In this document: positions 36,004 to 47,322 of the stretch, piece by piece
Numbering within the stretch: position 1 is the stretch's first letter
How the letters are laid out: each line of letters opens with the position of its first letter
Assembly (NCBI GenBank): GCA_010094025.1
Contig: ML991783.1
Location: forward strand, 124,001 to 188,000
Reading direction: 5' to 3'
Length of the DNA stretch: 64,000 nucleotides
Source of the DNA: Viridothelium virens
Taxonomy: Eukaryota > Ascomycota > Dothideomycetes > Trypetheliales > Trypetheliaceae
The notes under the pieces: generated by a model
What the model saw: only the letters and a program-made list of their open reading frames with translations
What the model was told of the DNA's origin: nothing
Database searches by the model: none
Translations under genes and position numbers: made by a program

Positions 36004-36813
36004 ATGCCAGACCAGCAAAAGTACAACAACAAGCTCCATGATACCCGTGTCCTAATTATTGGTGGGTCCTCAGGTCTGGGCTTTACAGCCGCTGAGGCAA
36101 TCCTCGAATCAGGTGCCGGCGCTGTCATCCTTTCCTCATCCAATCCTCAACGCATAGGCACAGCACTTGATCGTCTCAAAGCCTTATATCCTAGCCGCGC
36201 AAGTGCTGTCTCTGGCCACGAGTGCAATCTGGCCGACGAAGTCAATCTCGAAAACAATATCAAAGCTCTCTTCGATTTTGCGACGGACAATGGATCGAAG
36301 AAGTTGGACCATATCCTGTTTACCGCGGGCGACCGGTTGGCGATCAAGCCCATGACTGAAACAACGTTCGATGCCATGAAGCAAGCAGGTCTGGTGCGCT
36401 TTTTCGCACCCTTACTTGTGGGAAAATATGCGATCAAGCACCTGAAAGCTGGACGTCAGTCTTCATTTATCATTACATCAGGTGGAGTTTCGCAAAGGCC
36501 ACATCAAGACTGGACAGTCGTCGGCAGCTTCGCATCTGGTCATTTTGGTATGGTGCGTGGGCTGGCTCTTGACCTCGCACCGAGGCGCTGTATGGTTGTT
36601 TGCCCCGGATTTGTTAATACAGAGCTGTGGGATTGGATGGAGGCCGATGCCAAGAACAAGCTTCTTCAGGGAGTGGCTTCGGCCGTACCGACGCAGGCAG
36701 CTGCACAGCCAGAAGATATCGCGCAGGCTTATCTATATGTGATGAAAGATCCTAATTGTACGGGACAGGTCATTACCACCGATTCCGGTAACCTCCTTAA
36801 GGGGCCAGGGTAA
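36004..36813 (+). CDS. atypical short-chain dehydrogenase/reductase
   Basis: A single exon of 269 residues. The dinucleotide-binding motif GGSSGLG (residues 19-25) and the FTAGD counterpart of NNAG are clear, as is the CPGFVNTEL segment after the active site. In place of the YxxxK catalytic pair the chain reads GSFASGHFGMVRGLALDLAP, so no Tyr/Lys is at the expected spacing. The TSGG serine region is retained. Known related fungal and bacterial SDR subfamilies also lack the Tyr-Lys pair, so it may bind cofactor without classical catalysis or use another mechanism. Divergent from GH92 and convergent with the Atg22-like gene. The role is unknown. Confidence 0.88.
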   Translation: MPDQQKYNNKLHDTRVLIIGGSSGLGFTAAEAILESGAGAVILSSSNPQRIGTALDRLKALYPSRASAVSGHECNLADEVNLENNIKALFDFATDNGSKKLDHILFTAGDRLAIKPMTETTFDAMKQAGLVRFFAPLLVGKYAIKHLKAGRQSSFIITSGGVSQRPHQDWTVVGSFASGHFGMVRGLALDLAPRRCMVVCPGFVNTELWDWMEADAKNKLLQGVASAVPTQAAAQPEDIAQAYLYVMKDPNCTGQVITTDSGNLLKGPG

Positions 36814-37257
36814 AGAAATGTGTGGCTCGATATTGCGGTAAAACATGGGAATTGAGATGTCAATGCATTACTAGGACTTGAAAAGAAATTTCATTCGTTG
36901 ATGATTGTGAAAGCATGTGTTCACTGTCTTTTTGGCTCCGTCACTCCCAACGGAGGCGTCTCCCCGTTTGCCGGTCAGCTCTGCCAAAATAGAACGTGCG
37001 TGACGTCAAATGAAACGTAATAAGAATTCCTTTAGAGACACTTTTGCGAGATGATTGACCATGCGCATTGGACTTACTCCAGTATTTTCTCTTTGAGATA
37101 TCATCGTTGCACCCTGCACTATACGAAAGACAGATGTTATCATAATTCTCATACATCCTCGATGGAAGTGCTGAGGACCAATACGAATCAAATTCATGAT
37201 GCTAAGGACCCTTCTATCTCTAACGTGACACCGTGAAGAGGAAGGCGTTTGGATGAC
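36814..37257. other. intergenic (convergent 3' ends)
   Basis: 444 bp between the 3' ends of the SDR and the Atg22-like gene. A perfect TGACGTCA lies at 37001-37008, but it is between two terminators rather than in a promoter. Confidence 0.55.
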
Positions 37258-39070
37258 TCAGATGGTCTCCTGTGAGCCTTTCAGCTTATCTTTAGCAATC
37301 TGTTCACTTTCCAAGAACTCAGCTTGCTCGATCCGGCTCTTCTTCAGATCTACGAAGAAGAGGAGGAACAGAAAACTGGCAAGGCTCAGACTGAAGAGGA
37401 AGTAGAATGGGGTGCTGTTATTTCCGCTTGGCGTTGCGTCAATGATGGCGCTGGATACCAAAGGCCCGATGAATGAAGAAGTCTTGCCGATAATGCTGAA
37501 GAGACTGAAGAAGAGGAATTCCTTGCCCCGAGGTGTGACTTCGGAGATCATGATCTGGGAGTAGCTATACCATGGGCATACAAACAACCCATAGAAGGTT
37601 TGATACACCTAAGATCTCATATCAGCCAAGAGACGCTGTGGGAGCGGAACTTGCAGGTACTCACCCAAACCTCCCACACATGGTGGAAACCGAAGCGCTG
37701 AGTCCAAATCCCGATCATTCCCCAACCATCGAGCAGGATGATCCCAACTGCGACAGCATTGAACATAACCTTTGTACTCAGCTTATATCGACGCTGAATC
37801 CACCAAAAGGAATAAATCCCAGCTGCTTGTGCCGCAATCCCAACAATGAGTAGGTACGTCAACTCGAGGGTATTGTACTCGATAATCGTGTTCTGCAGAG
37901 TCGCAATGACAGTGACGGTGGTGTTGAGCGAATCTCCGAGGAGGAAATATCCTGACACTGGATCAGACAATTCGTTGAGCTGCGGGAGGACGAAATTTTT
38001 ACCAATTAAGTAGAACAGACTCTGCTTGAGCTGCCAAATCTGGGTGAGAGCTCTCTGCAATTGCCAGAAGCCAGCCAGAATAATGTTCATTCCAGGGTCT
38101 TGCCCGGGTCTTCGCTTTTCCATGATGAACCATGGTACGGCCAACAATATCCAAACGCCGCTTGCATATGCTATCAACACCGAGAGACCCCAATTGTTGT
38201 TCGCAGTGCTTGCATTCACATTGACACCAAACATCACGCCAACGATGGTAGCCAGAATGACAACTTCTCCAAGTGATTGGATATAGAAGGCCATATTACT
38301 CAATTCACTTCTTTTCATACTATCGGCAAAATCATAATCCTCTCTCGATATCGTCTGATCTTCCAATTCTTGAGCTTTCCGCCTCAAAACAGCCGTGTTC
38401 CGTGCCAAGCCAGGGAAGGCCGCCGTCCAGAATGTAAGGGTCGTCTGGTACGCAATCAATCCTACAATGTACAGTCCTACTGCCACACGCCATTTGTCTT
38501 CTGTGTGCACGCCAAGCCATCCAAATCCGATGCCCCAGGCCACAAACGATAGTGCGATCAAGATATTCGGTCGCCAAGAGCCAAAATCGGCAAAAGATCC
38601 AATCACAAGGAAGACGACGCATTGGAGTGCGAAGGAGATGCCATTGGACAGAAGAACAATCGAGTTGATGGTACGATCAAGACCGGCGAAATAAAGAAAT
38701 CCCGAATCGCCAGCGGCTTGGGAGAGGAGGTTTTGGAAGGCGGTAGGCGCAAAATTAAAAAGGGTCAGGCCATTGTTGCCGATATAGTATCTGTATTGGA
38801 CGGTCAACTTGAGCTCATCGAATGGCCTTTTCACATGATGAACGGTGGCGCGTACGAGGTATTAGTTCAATAAGATGAGGAAAATGGTGCTGCTCACGAG
38901 TAGTACGCCCAGATCTCCCACTTTGTCGTCTCATATCTCTCATCAAACTGATCGGGCGCGACTGGTCTTTCACTCTCTTCAAGTATACCGTGATGCTCTT
39001 CAAGGCCGCCTTTCTTCGCGTCTTCTCCATCAGCCGCTAGAGGCGCAAGTCCTGGATCATTGGCTGCCAT
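37258..39070 (-). CDS. Atg22-like vacuolar transporter
   Basis: Three exons (38898-39070, 37665-38790, 37258-37608) close in phase to 549 residues with about twelve membrane segments. Family blocks include YYIGNNGLTLFNFAPTAF, VYQTFYGLFVCPWYSYSQ and ISEVTPRGKEFLFFSLFS, typical of Atg22 MFS proteins, which export amino acids from the vacuole after autophagy. The cytosolic N-terminus (MAANDPGLAPLAADGEDAKK, then FDERYETTKWEIWAYY) differs from the canonical Atg22 start, so it may be a paralogue rather than the autophagy gene itself. An upstream in-frame Met at 39088 is an alternative start. Introns are 107 and 56 nt. Confidence 0.88.
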
Positions 39071-41130
39071 GTTGATGGGAAAGTCCAATCAATCAAGCAA
39101 AGAGAATACCTTGAGGACGGAAAAAACAAAACATTATTGGGCTGTTTGACATGCTTAAAGGTGAGGACAGGGCAAAAAAGAAATTGGTTACTGGACTCTG
39201 AACCATTTCACCTCATAGTTCTAGAAGGCGTTACGGTAGTGCCGAAGATCAGCGGGGATAATGGTGCTTCGGAGGACCCGGAGGGCCAAGGCACGATCGT
39301 TTTCAAAGCGGAGAGAGGCGTTCATGAAATTCTTATCGTTCGGTAGGCTGTCATTGGCCAATGGGAAAGATTCCCGGGTCTGGTGTTGCGACCGTGCCAC
39401 ATGCCTGTGAGGCCCTTGGAGCATCTAGTCACCTACCCAGTAATTTTGGATGGTTCTCACTCGGTCAATTTAGGAGAAGCCGTTTGTCATCGAGATTAAT
39501 GGACTGGCCCTCCCATAATTTTGTTCGGTACCTTTTTGTCTTCACCACGAGGTGTGCTTAGACGAAATGGAGGAGCCCGGACCCAGAGGCCGTCGAAATC
39601 CTCCGTGAGATAGACGTGACGATCAGCCAGTAGCCTGCTTAACCTTTATCTGGGGACCTTAGTGCAGCGATTTTGACAAATTCGGCTATCTCCGCACCAT
39701 CGTAATGACACATGATGAAATGCCTGAATCTTTGGTTGACTTGGGATGAAAGACACCCAGCTAATGGACACTGACGTAATCGTATTAATTGAAATACTCT
39801 GAACGGACGATACCTTGCTGCTGACTGAGCACGTCCCTTCCCGCCTTAGGTTGTCTCTCAGCCTCGTCGTCGACGTCCACGTCGTCCTTTGCTACCCACA
39901 CAGGAGAGTCCTCTTATTTGAGTTACAGAGCAACAGTGCCATCATCTAGTGTTTCAATCAGGCATTGTATCTGTCTGCACGCGTACAAGTCAAAACGCAC
40001 TTTTCGTTTCACCAATTGGTCCACGCACTTTCTGAGTGGATGTAGCCTTGAACAGTCTGGCGATGTCTACTGAGCTTCGATCTATTTTTGACCTTGCTTA
40101 GGAAATATTCACTATGACAAAGCAATTTGGCTTTTGGCAATACTCGATAACGCCTGGGCAATATGCACTTCCCATCTGCTACAAGAATCATTTGAGATGA
40201 CTCTGCATAGATAAGTTATATTGGAATAAGACCTTGTCGCTCAGACGTACCAATTTGTCACGCGGCTAGTGAGACCAGGTACCTAAGAGTAGGTATGTAG
40301 ATGAGAATTTTTGGAACTGCATGACTAATTAAGCGGAAGGATTAAGGTTGTTTCCTCTCAGCAAGAGTGGCTTAGCAATCGTCCCTTCGCAACATTCAGC
40401 CGGCAGGCTTCGCTATGGAATGCTGTCCATTGGATAACACTCCCTTCTTTCCCTTGCCCGGCCTATCAGTAGAGACGAACGGAAATTCCGTCAAACAGCT
40501 ACTTCATTGAAGAGAGGTGCTCGTCACTCATTGAAAATATGTTCTGCATTTGTCATACCAGCCTGGCTGGTCAAGTTTAGGGTCCACGCCTTTTTTGCTT
40601 TGACTTTTCCAAATCCAGCCCTTGACACCTTCAAACTGCTCAGGAGTTGCACTTGCATGGCTTGCAGCTGGTTGCAGTTGTCTAAGGGAACAATATCTCA
40701 GAGTCCGTTGGATCCTTGCAGGTCACCGACTTATTCTCTGCCGTCGATCATGGGCCCAAACTCACGTAGCTTCTCCTCGCGGCGTGCCAGGAATCCTAGC
40801 CCACTCCTTTAAGGTTTGCTTTACAGTTTCTGAAGCTATCCGAGGCGGTAGAGCGTCACCACAAATAATGACTTGCTCAGCCGCAGATGCAGCCTACCCA
40901 GAAGATGAACCGACTCGCTTGCAGAGAAGACCTAGGGAATATTAGAGCATAATTTGTCTATATAACACTATGACTGCTCCCACTCGAAAAATATCATCTA
41001 TATTACAGCAGGCTTACCCTTCGAATCAAGTTCTCAAGCCTTCCTTATTCCTACCTTAGTTCCTTCTCTGCAGCCAAGGATATCTCCGCACCTCCTTGGC
41101 CACCAATCCCTTTTCCCCTCTAACCTAAGA
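39071..41130. other. long intergenic region (divergent promoters)
   Basis: 2.06 kb between divergent starts of the Atg22-like gene and the MFS transporter. Small open frames on both strands show no domain. No repeat or RNA is recognised. Confidence 0.55.
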
Positions 41131-42824
41131 ATGGAACAATCACACATGGATTCTACCCAAGCCAGAAACTCCTCCCACTCGAACCAGCAGCAGCCCACAT
41201 CAGTGAATACAATGTGGAAATCTCAACCGAGCTCAATGGATGATCATATGATGACCTCACCATCCGATGGACACACAATGATGGCTCCTGATGATCCTGA
41301 TAGCCCCATGAATTGGTCGTTGTACACAAAAACATACACGTCTCTCGTTGCATTTCTCTTCGCCTTTCAGGTGTAAGCCTCACGCTCCTGACAAGGATAT
41401 TAGTGGTACTGATCTCTTGTTAAGGACTTTTGCTGCCACGGCTTACACAGCCGGTGTGAATGACGTTGCCAAAGAGTTCCACTTGCAACCCATCATGGAG
41501 CCATATAAGGCCGTCGTACCTCTTTCTGTATATCTGTTCGGTGTATTCTTTGCTCCGATCTACACGCCGCATCTCAGCGAAAGATTTGGTCGCCGCCCTA
41601 TTTATTTCATCGCTACTTTCACCTCTGCTCTCTTCATTATTGGGGCGGGTTTCTCGCAGACCTTTGCTTCTCTTGTAGTGTGTCGATTCTTTGCAGGCCT
41701 CTTTGGGGGACCCTCTGTGGTCTTGATTGAGGGGACGTTTGCCGACATCTGGCCTGCCAAATACACCAATACCTACTATGCTTTCATCGGCTTTGCTCAA
41801 TATACTGGGGCTGCATTCGGTATATATACTCCAAGCTCAGTATCCAAAAATACTTGCTAATATCTCCCCGCTAGGACCTGTCATACTGGGCTTCATAGTC
41901 CCCGTCGAGAGCTGGCGATGGACTCAGTTCGTCACGCTGATGCTCCAACTTGCCGTCCTTCTCGTTGCTATCGGGGTCCCAGAAACATACCAACGAGAGA
42001 TCATCCGTCGTCGCGCGCGCCGTGCTGGTACTCCTCATAATCTTGCCCCGGCCGCCAGTGGAACGACTTTTGCATCCATGGCAGAAGTAACTTTCATAAA
42101 CCCCGTCAAGCTCACCTTCACCGATCCTCTTGTCATGAGCATCACCATCTACGTCGGATTTGCCTTTGGCGTCGTCTTCCAATGGTTCATCCTCGTCCCT
42201 GCCGTTCTCTCGATGACCTACAACTACACCCCGCAGAAAATCGGCCTCGCCTTTCTCTCCGCCGTCGTCGGTACCTTCCTGGCAGCCGTGACGTCAATTC
42301 TCATTGAGCAATTCGCGCTACGCGTCTTCTTCCGGAACAAGACGCCGCCTCTCGAGCATCGTCTGATGTCGGCCATGTTCGGGGGTCTCTTTCTACTCGC
42401 GTCACTCTTCTGGATCGCGAATACCGCGGCCCCGAACTTCAACCCGCTGGTCCCTATTACGGGCACAGGCGCGTATGTCTTCGGCAATATGCTCGTGCTC
42501 ATCTCGCTCGTGCCGTATATTTTCGATGCCTTCCCGCCGCGAGGCACGCTCTCTGCCCTGACCATCATGGCGACTTTCCGTTTGGCGATGGCAGGGGTGG
42601 TTCCGCTCGTTATCCTGCAGTTCGTCACCAACCTTCATGGCGGCAAGTGGCCGCTCATGATCTTCGGATTTATTCAGGTTCCGTTCATGCTTCTGCCATT
42701 TGCGTTGTTCTTCCTCGGTCCGAAGCTGCGAGCTAGTAGTCGCTTTAGTTCGGGAATGAAGGAATGGCAACTTGCGGGCATGACGGCACACGAGATGCAT
42801 AATGGGATGGGTGGAGGAGCCTGA
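41131..42824 (+). CDS. MFS transporter (DHA1-type drug:H+ antiporter)
   Basis: Three exons (41131-41372, 41425-41819, 41875-42824) close in phase to 528 residues. About twelve membrane segments are visible. The loop 2-3 motif SERFGRRPIYF, motif LFGGPSVVLIEGTFADIW and a central cytosolic loop fit the fungal DHA1 group. The N-terminal 62 residues before the first helix contain nine Met and four His, including DDHMMTSPSDGHTMMAP, which is unusual. Possible roles are efflux of toxins or metabolites, or metal-linked transport; the substrate is unknown. Introns are 52 and 55 nt. The start is the first Met after a CT-rich leader. Confidence 0.9.
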
Positions 42825-44314
42825 GGGTGTGGCGCACTTGTAGACCATCTGTTGATGGATGACGTCTAGTAACGGCAATTTCCCCTCAACTGTGGATTTG
42901 ATGTGGGTATCTCGAAACGGTTGAGGGGTTGGCATTGTTTGTGTTAGCCATTACGTCTATTATAGGGACCTTTCTGTAAAATCAAGGAGCTTGTCGTATG
43001 TCTTCATATCATCGCTCAATGATTACCTTTCTTGGCAGAGATAGTCAAGCACACCCTGAGGTTTAAAGTAATGTCATTCAGATCATCTCCCTACCAGACT
43101 CGCCTAAAAGTGGGAACAGCGAAGCTTTCTATTTCTCCACTTCGCTGTGATGCATGTGAGCTGGCCTCCATCGTGCCAGACCCAGTAGAGGTTGATCTAG
43201 CTCTTCGGTCTCTTTCTCAAAAAGTGATCCCTCCAAGCCTCAACTTTAAGATACTATGTATGACTCTAGTGTAGTTTGACTCCCGCAGGGTTTCGATATG
43301 TTCTATGCCCGCTTTCGTAAGGGCGCTGGCGTCGACCCTGGATTTCGTCGGTTTCAGCGACCTGCAGGCTTGGACACAGCACCATGAGCTATTCCAAGGT
43401 GTAGAAAGCTGAATCATGCCAAGGATAGTCGTGAGGAAAGAAAACGAGACATCTTAATCATGTCAAGACGGACATCTAGTGCGACACGAGGACTCTGCCA
43501 GATCGCGCTGAATACGTCCTCGCGCACGGAGTGCAGCAATCGAGTTGGTTGCTCAAGGCGATATGCCCATGCTGTAAGTTTGACGATTCAAATCGTAATG
43601 TTGCAGAACCAGGAGTCCAGACGTTGTGGTGGTTACCAAAGCGAGGGCTTCGATTGGGCTCTCGATTGGGCTGCTGATGATGGTTGGACACCTTGCAATG
43701 TGACGTCACCAGAATCGACTCCACGAACACTTCGCAACACAGGACACCTCATTGAATTTCGCGGCCATCCCTGTGATATTGATGCCCAGACTGCCTCACA
43801 TAGCGCTCTAGACAATTGTTGCTATTCGAACGAGTTTTTTCTCTTCATTACTCGACTGCTTCTAAGCTTTCAGGGGTCTGTCGTTGTCTGTAATTTGAGA
43901 GTCTCCGTGAAGCACCGCATTCCATGAATTGGGTGACGGTTGTGATCACAACATCAGCTCGATTATGACACACGTTATGAATTGTGTCACACTCCTGTGG
44001 ACACTCAGGCCTCGAGCCACCTCGCAGCTTTGAGCATCACCTAAGTTTCAACTCTCTTATTTTGCTTCGCTAATCTTCACTCGATTCAATTACGTATCAC
44101 ACTCTATTTCGAGACAGGGCATTTTGGCTTGGACCTGAGGCTCCAGCTAGATCTGTTTTTTTGCTTACTAGAACTTGTCCTGTTTTCCCTCCTATCGGGA
44201 AAGCATTTGAAATTTAGACATCTTTTCCTACCATTCGACATTAAACCCCCCATTAAACCCCCTCCGCTAGTCTTGCCTTTCGGTTGGGATTGGTTTTGAC
44301 CCTCTAATTTCATT
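42825..44314. other. intergenic
   Basis: 1.49 kb upstream of the GH76-like gene. A perfect CRE palindrome TGACGTCA lies at 43701-43708, about 600 bp from that start. Open frames of 80-155 codons have no recognisable domain. Confidence 0.5.
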
Positions 44315-45409
44315 ATGGTCTTTCCCAAGCTAATTTGGGCTCTGGTAGCCAGCACTCTTGCCAGTAGTGTTTATGCAGTCAACCGAGAAGTTTACATGGG
44401 TCCCGTGCCAAAGCCTATCGAAGATACACCCTCCAATTCAGGCGTCAACACAACAGATCCGCAAGCGATCAAAGTAGCAGATACGCTCTATAACCTCGAG
44501 GCTCTCTTCGCTCTCGAGAATCTGGCTATCGCAGACCGCATTTATGCCGCCAAAGCGAAGAACTACATGGAGACTGCCTTCAGCAACGCTCAAAACCTAC
44601 GCGATGTCAAAAATACCAATAGCGACCGATACAAAGATCCTGGCTGGTGGGCCCTGCTGTGGACCGCCGCATACGATCTCACCAATGATGAGAAATACGT
44701 CGAAGAAGCTGAGAGACTTTTGGACAGCATGGTCGGGCGATCGGGCAAGTTCTGTGGCCAGGGATCGCGCTGTAGCAAGACGCATACGTACATCAAGACC
44801 TCGCTGAGCGAGCTGGCACTTAGTCTTGCGCAGGTGACACATCGGATGAGCAGTGGGTCATGGTTCAGCCTCGACTGGGCAACACGTAGATACGATAACG
44901 TTGCGCCACAGAAGGCAAAGACACAGAACTCTGATGATCAAATCCACAATTCCCAGACCGGCAATACCGACGAGAAGAACGAGCTCAAAGAACGCGGCAC
45001 AGAAGACTGCTTACACGGCAACACCCCTGCCTCTGAGGCGAATAATACTAACGTCGTTGGCGGTATCATCGAGCTCTGTCTTGCAAATAGTACGAAATTA
45101 GATGACGTACATACACTGGCAGGAGCCTTCATGGCCAACATCACTGAGAGAGTTGGTCCGAATGAGCCCGAGTTTAGTACAGCCGGTGGATACGAACCCC
45201 AGTTCCAAAAGGTCTTTGTAGAGCAGAGAGAAAAGCTACTGCGAATCCTACCGAATGAGAAATATCAGCATTTGCTGGACCGCGATCTGAACCGCGTCTC
45301 GGAGCAGGGCAGTGCTGATGCCTACGGAAGTCTCTCATGGGTCGGTCCATGCTTTCCGCTAAATTCTCATGCGGAGGACTGGATTTGCTGGGCTTTGGTG
45401 TTGCGATAA
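44315..45409 (+). CDS. secreted GH76-like protein, divergent
   Basis: A single exon of 364 residues. A signal peptide (about 1-21, MVFPKLIWALVASTLASSVYA) is followed by an alpha-helical domain resembling GH76 alpha-1,6-mannanases: DPGWWALLWTAAYDLT, KYVEEAERLLDSM and a late NTNVVGGIIELCLAN. Canonical members have paired Asp before WWAL and a Cys-Gly-Gly-Gly segment with Trp; here these read RYKDPGWW and FCGQGSRC, so the catalytic centre looks altered. Residues about 200-240 are a hydrophilic linker rich in Asn/Gln/Lys. No GPI signal is present at the C-terminus. It may be a non-catalytic mannan-binding relative; family assignment is by pattern recall only. Confidence 0.75.
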   Translation: MVFPKLIWALVASTLASSVYAVNREVYMGPVPKPIEDTPSNSGVNTTDPQAIKVADTLYNLEALFALENLAIADRIYAAKAKNYMETAFSNAQNLRDVKNTNSDRYKDPGWWALLWTAAYDLTNDEKYVEEAERLLDSMVGRSGKFCGQGSRCSKTHTYIKTSLSELALSLAQVTHRMSSGSWFSLDWATRRYDNVAPQKAKTQNSDDQIHNSQTGNTDEKNELKERGTEDCLHGNTPASEANNTNVVGGIIELCLANSTKLDDVHTLAGAFMANITERVGPNEPEFSTAGGYEPQFQKVFVEQREKLLRILPNEKYQHLLDRDLNRVSEQGSADAYGSLSWVGPCFPLNSHAEDWICWALVLR

Positions 45410-46211
45410 CTTGGTGCATTAGGCGTCTGTATTGGGGGGCGACCCTATGGGTTCCAGTGCCATACCTTCAAATTATGGTCGGCGTTCAGGAAGGCGAGGT
45501 CTTGATGGCTTTGAAGATTCCGATGTAACCTGTGTACAATATGTCAAATTTCATGGTTGGATGAACACATGACAGGCCTTCTAACACCACGACAAGATAT
45601 TCTTGGTGAGGAATTTGAAAGAGAGTTCCGTACACGGTAAATTGTACGATCATGGGACTGCATCGCTTTTTCTCTTGCTTGCTAGCCTTCCTGAATGATC
45701 CAAAATTGACAAGGTGGTTCAGCCGTTGAGCTTGCCTGGACCACTGCTGTCTACTTCCATATATGACCTCTTTTGCATGGATTCGGCATAGCCAGATTCG
45801 ATTGAGCTACTTGTCGTAGTACCATCCTCGAGGTCGCAAAAGTATTCTACTACGGACTACAGAGCCGAAGAAGTAATTGAAAGAGAAACGGCTTGTCTAG
45901 CTTGATCCGGTCCAGTCAAGATTTCGGCAGTTTGGCGCACCACGAGGCCGCCGGAGGATCGCTAGCTTAAAAAAGTAAGAAGCTTTGCATATTGATTCTT
46001 ACTGCACGCTAATAAACGTCTAAAGCTCTACTGCAAGTGCCAGAGTTGTGTAATGAGCGACCTTTCTGCCATCGTGCGGGTTATTTCCGGTGAGGCCATC
46101 CATTAATCAGCTTCACTCCATCTCAATAGGTATGAAACAGAGCCCCTATCAAATTTCGAGAGTTGCCTTTTGTTCTCAATAGAATGAAGCGAGATATCTC
46201 TTCATCGCAAA
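45410..46211. other. intergenic
   Basis: 802 bp between two plus-strand genes. No gene, repeat or RNA is recognised. Confidence 0.6.
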
Positions 46212-46928
46212 ATGGGTTCTAAAATTTATGCTCCACTTCTCCAAACTCACCGTCTTCTTCTCCTTCTCTTTGACTCACAAAATCCCACTCATTATGATCA
46301 TTATCTCGAGCTCATCAACCTGCCCGAAATCGTTGCCATCATGGGCGACATGAAAACTCGCACACATGGGCAAGCCGACCGTTTCCTCCGTGCCGGACGC
46401 ATCCTCCCCGCCAGTCTGCCACACCATCCTCCACCCGGAAGAGACGACCACGCACTTTGGATGGTGCATCTGAAGCCCGAAGATGCAGCATCTGTTACTG
46501 ATCATCTATCGCATGGCAAGACTATTCATCCTGGCCCGTTCATTGGTCTCATCTCCATCGGCCAGCGCTCCGCTGCCATGCCTCCGGATATGGGCTGGGC
46601 GATCCTGCCGCCCTACTGGGAACATGGCTACGCTACCGAAGCTGGCTTCTGCCTCTTGCATTACGCGATCCAGGAGCTTGGGTTGACAAATCTGGTGGCG
46701 ATTCCGCTGGAGACGAACGAGGCAAGCATCAGGACCGCGCAGAAGCTTGGGTTTGGAGATGGTGGGCGGATGAGGGATCTTGAAGGGGGCGAGCGTGCGG
46801 TATTTGTGCGAGAAGGGACGACGTGGAAGCCAGAGGAGGGGATGGTGGTAGATTTGAGGGGAAGCTGGGTGGAAGAGGAGGAGGAGTGTAAGTGTGCGAG
46901 ATGTGAGGCGGAGGGAAAGGGAAAGTAG
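46212..46928 (+). CDS. GNAT-family N-acetyltransferase (RimJ/RimL-like)
   Basis: A single exon of 238 residues. The N-terminal LLQTHRLLLLLFDSQNPTHYD is the usual 'TERLxLRxxxxxD' opening of RimJ/RimL-type GNATs. The acetyl-CoA loop region is GWAILPPYWEHGYATEAG (about 134-151), and NEASIRTAQKLGF follows at about 176-188. The acceptor is unknown; related fungal proteins acetylate small molecules or protein N-termini. The C-terminal tail ends in CKCARCEAEGKGK, with a Cys-x-Cys-x2-Cys that is not part of the fold. It is cytosolic, without targeting signals. Confidence 0.88.
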   Translation: MGSKIYAPLLQTHRLLLLLFDSQNPTHYDHYLELINLPEIVAIMGDMKTRTHGQADRFLRAGRILPASLPHHPPPGRDDHALWMVHLKPEDAASVTDHLSHGKTIHPGPFIGLISIGQRSAAMPPDMGWAILPPYWEHGYATEAGFCLLHYAIQELGLTNLVAIPLETNEASIRTAQKLGFGDGGRMRDLEGGERAVFVREGTTWKPEEGMVVDLRGSWVEEEEECKCARCEAEGKGK

Positions 46929-47322
46929 TGAAAGATGGCATCGATAGACTTGATGCAAGCCAGCCGATCTTTTTTTGAAGCTTTGAACGCCTGCTGAGAG
47001 GGCCCCAGCTCGAGGACGGTAGAGTGAGAAGGAGGTGAGAAGAAAAAGCCATATTACATAGGCCATATCACATGGGCCATGACTGTCGCATCGCACATCC
47101 GTCTTTCCTTTGGTGAAACAGTGGAGACTGTTAGAGCTGCTTCCATGCCAAACACAGATGCATCGCGCATTGATGAAAGGAGGACTAAGCTCGTGAATGT
47201 CAATGTCATCTTTGTCTAGAGAATCGCTCCAAGTCTTCATCACCATAAAAGTCCTGACAGCGTGAAAGGTCGCACTGACCCTGTCCGAGGTGAATCATAA
47301 CGGGTCCGTTTACCGAGCTCAT
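46929..47322. other. intergenic (convergent 3' ends)
   Basis: 394 bp between the 3' ends of the GNAT gene and the amino-acid permease. Nothing recognised. Confidence 0.6.

Noticed and set aside
37001-37008. Perfect CRE palindrome TGACGTCA
   Set aside because: It lies between two convergent 3' ends, so a promoter role is unlikely.
29675-42824. Dehydrogenase, SDR, MFS and mannosidase as a secondary-metabolite cluster
   Set aside because: No backbone synthase (PKS, NRPS, terpene cyclase) or cluster regulator is present, and gene spacing is ordinary.
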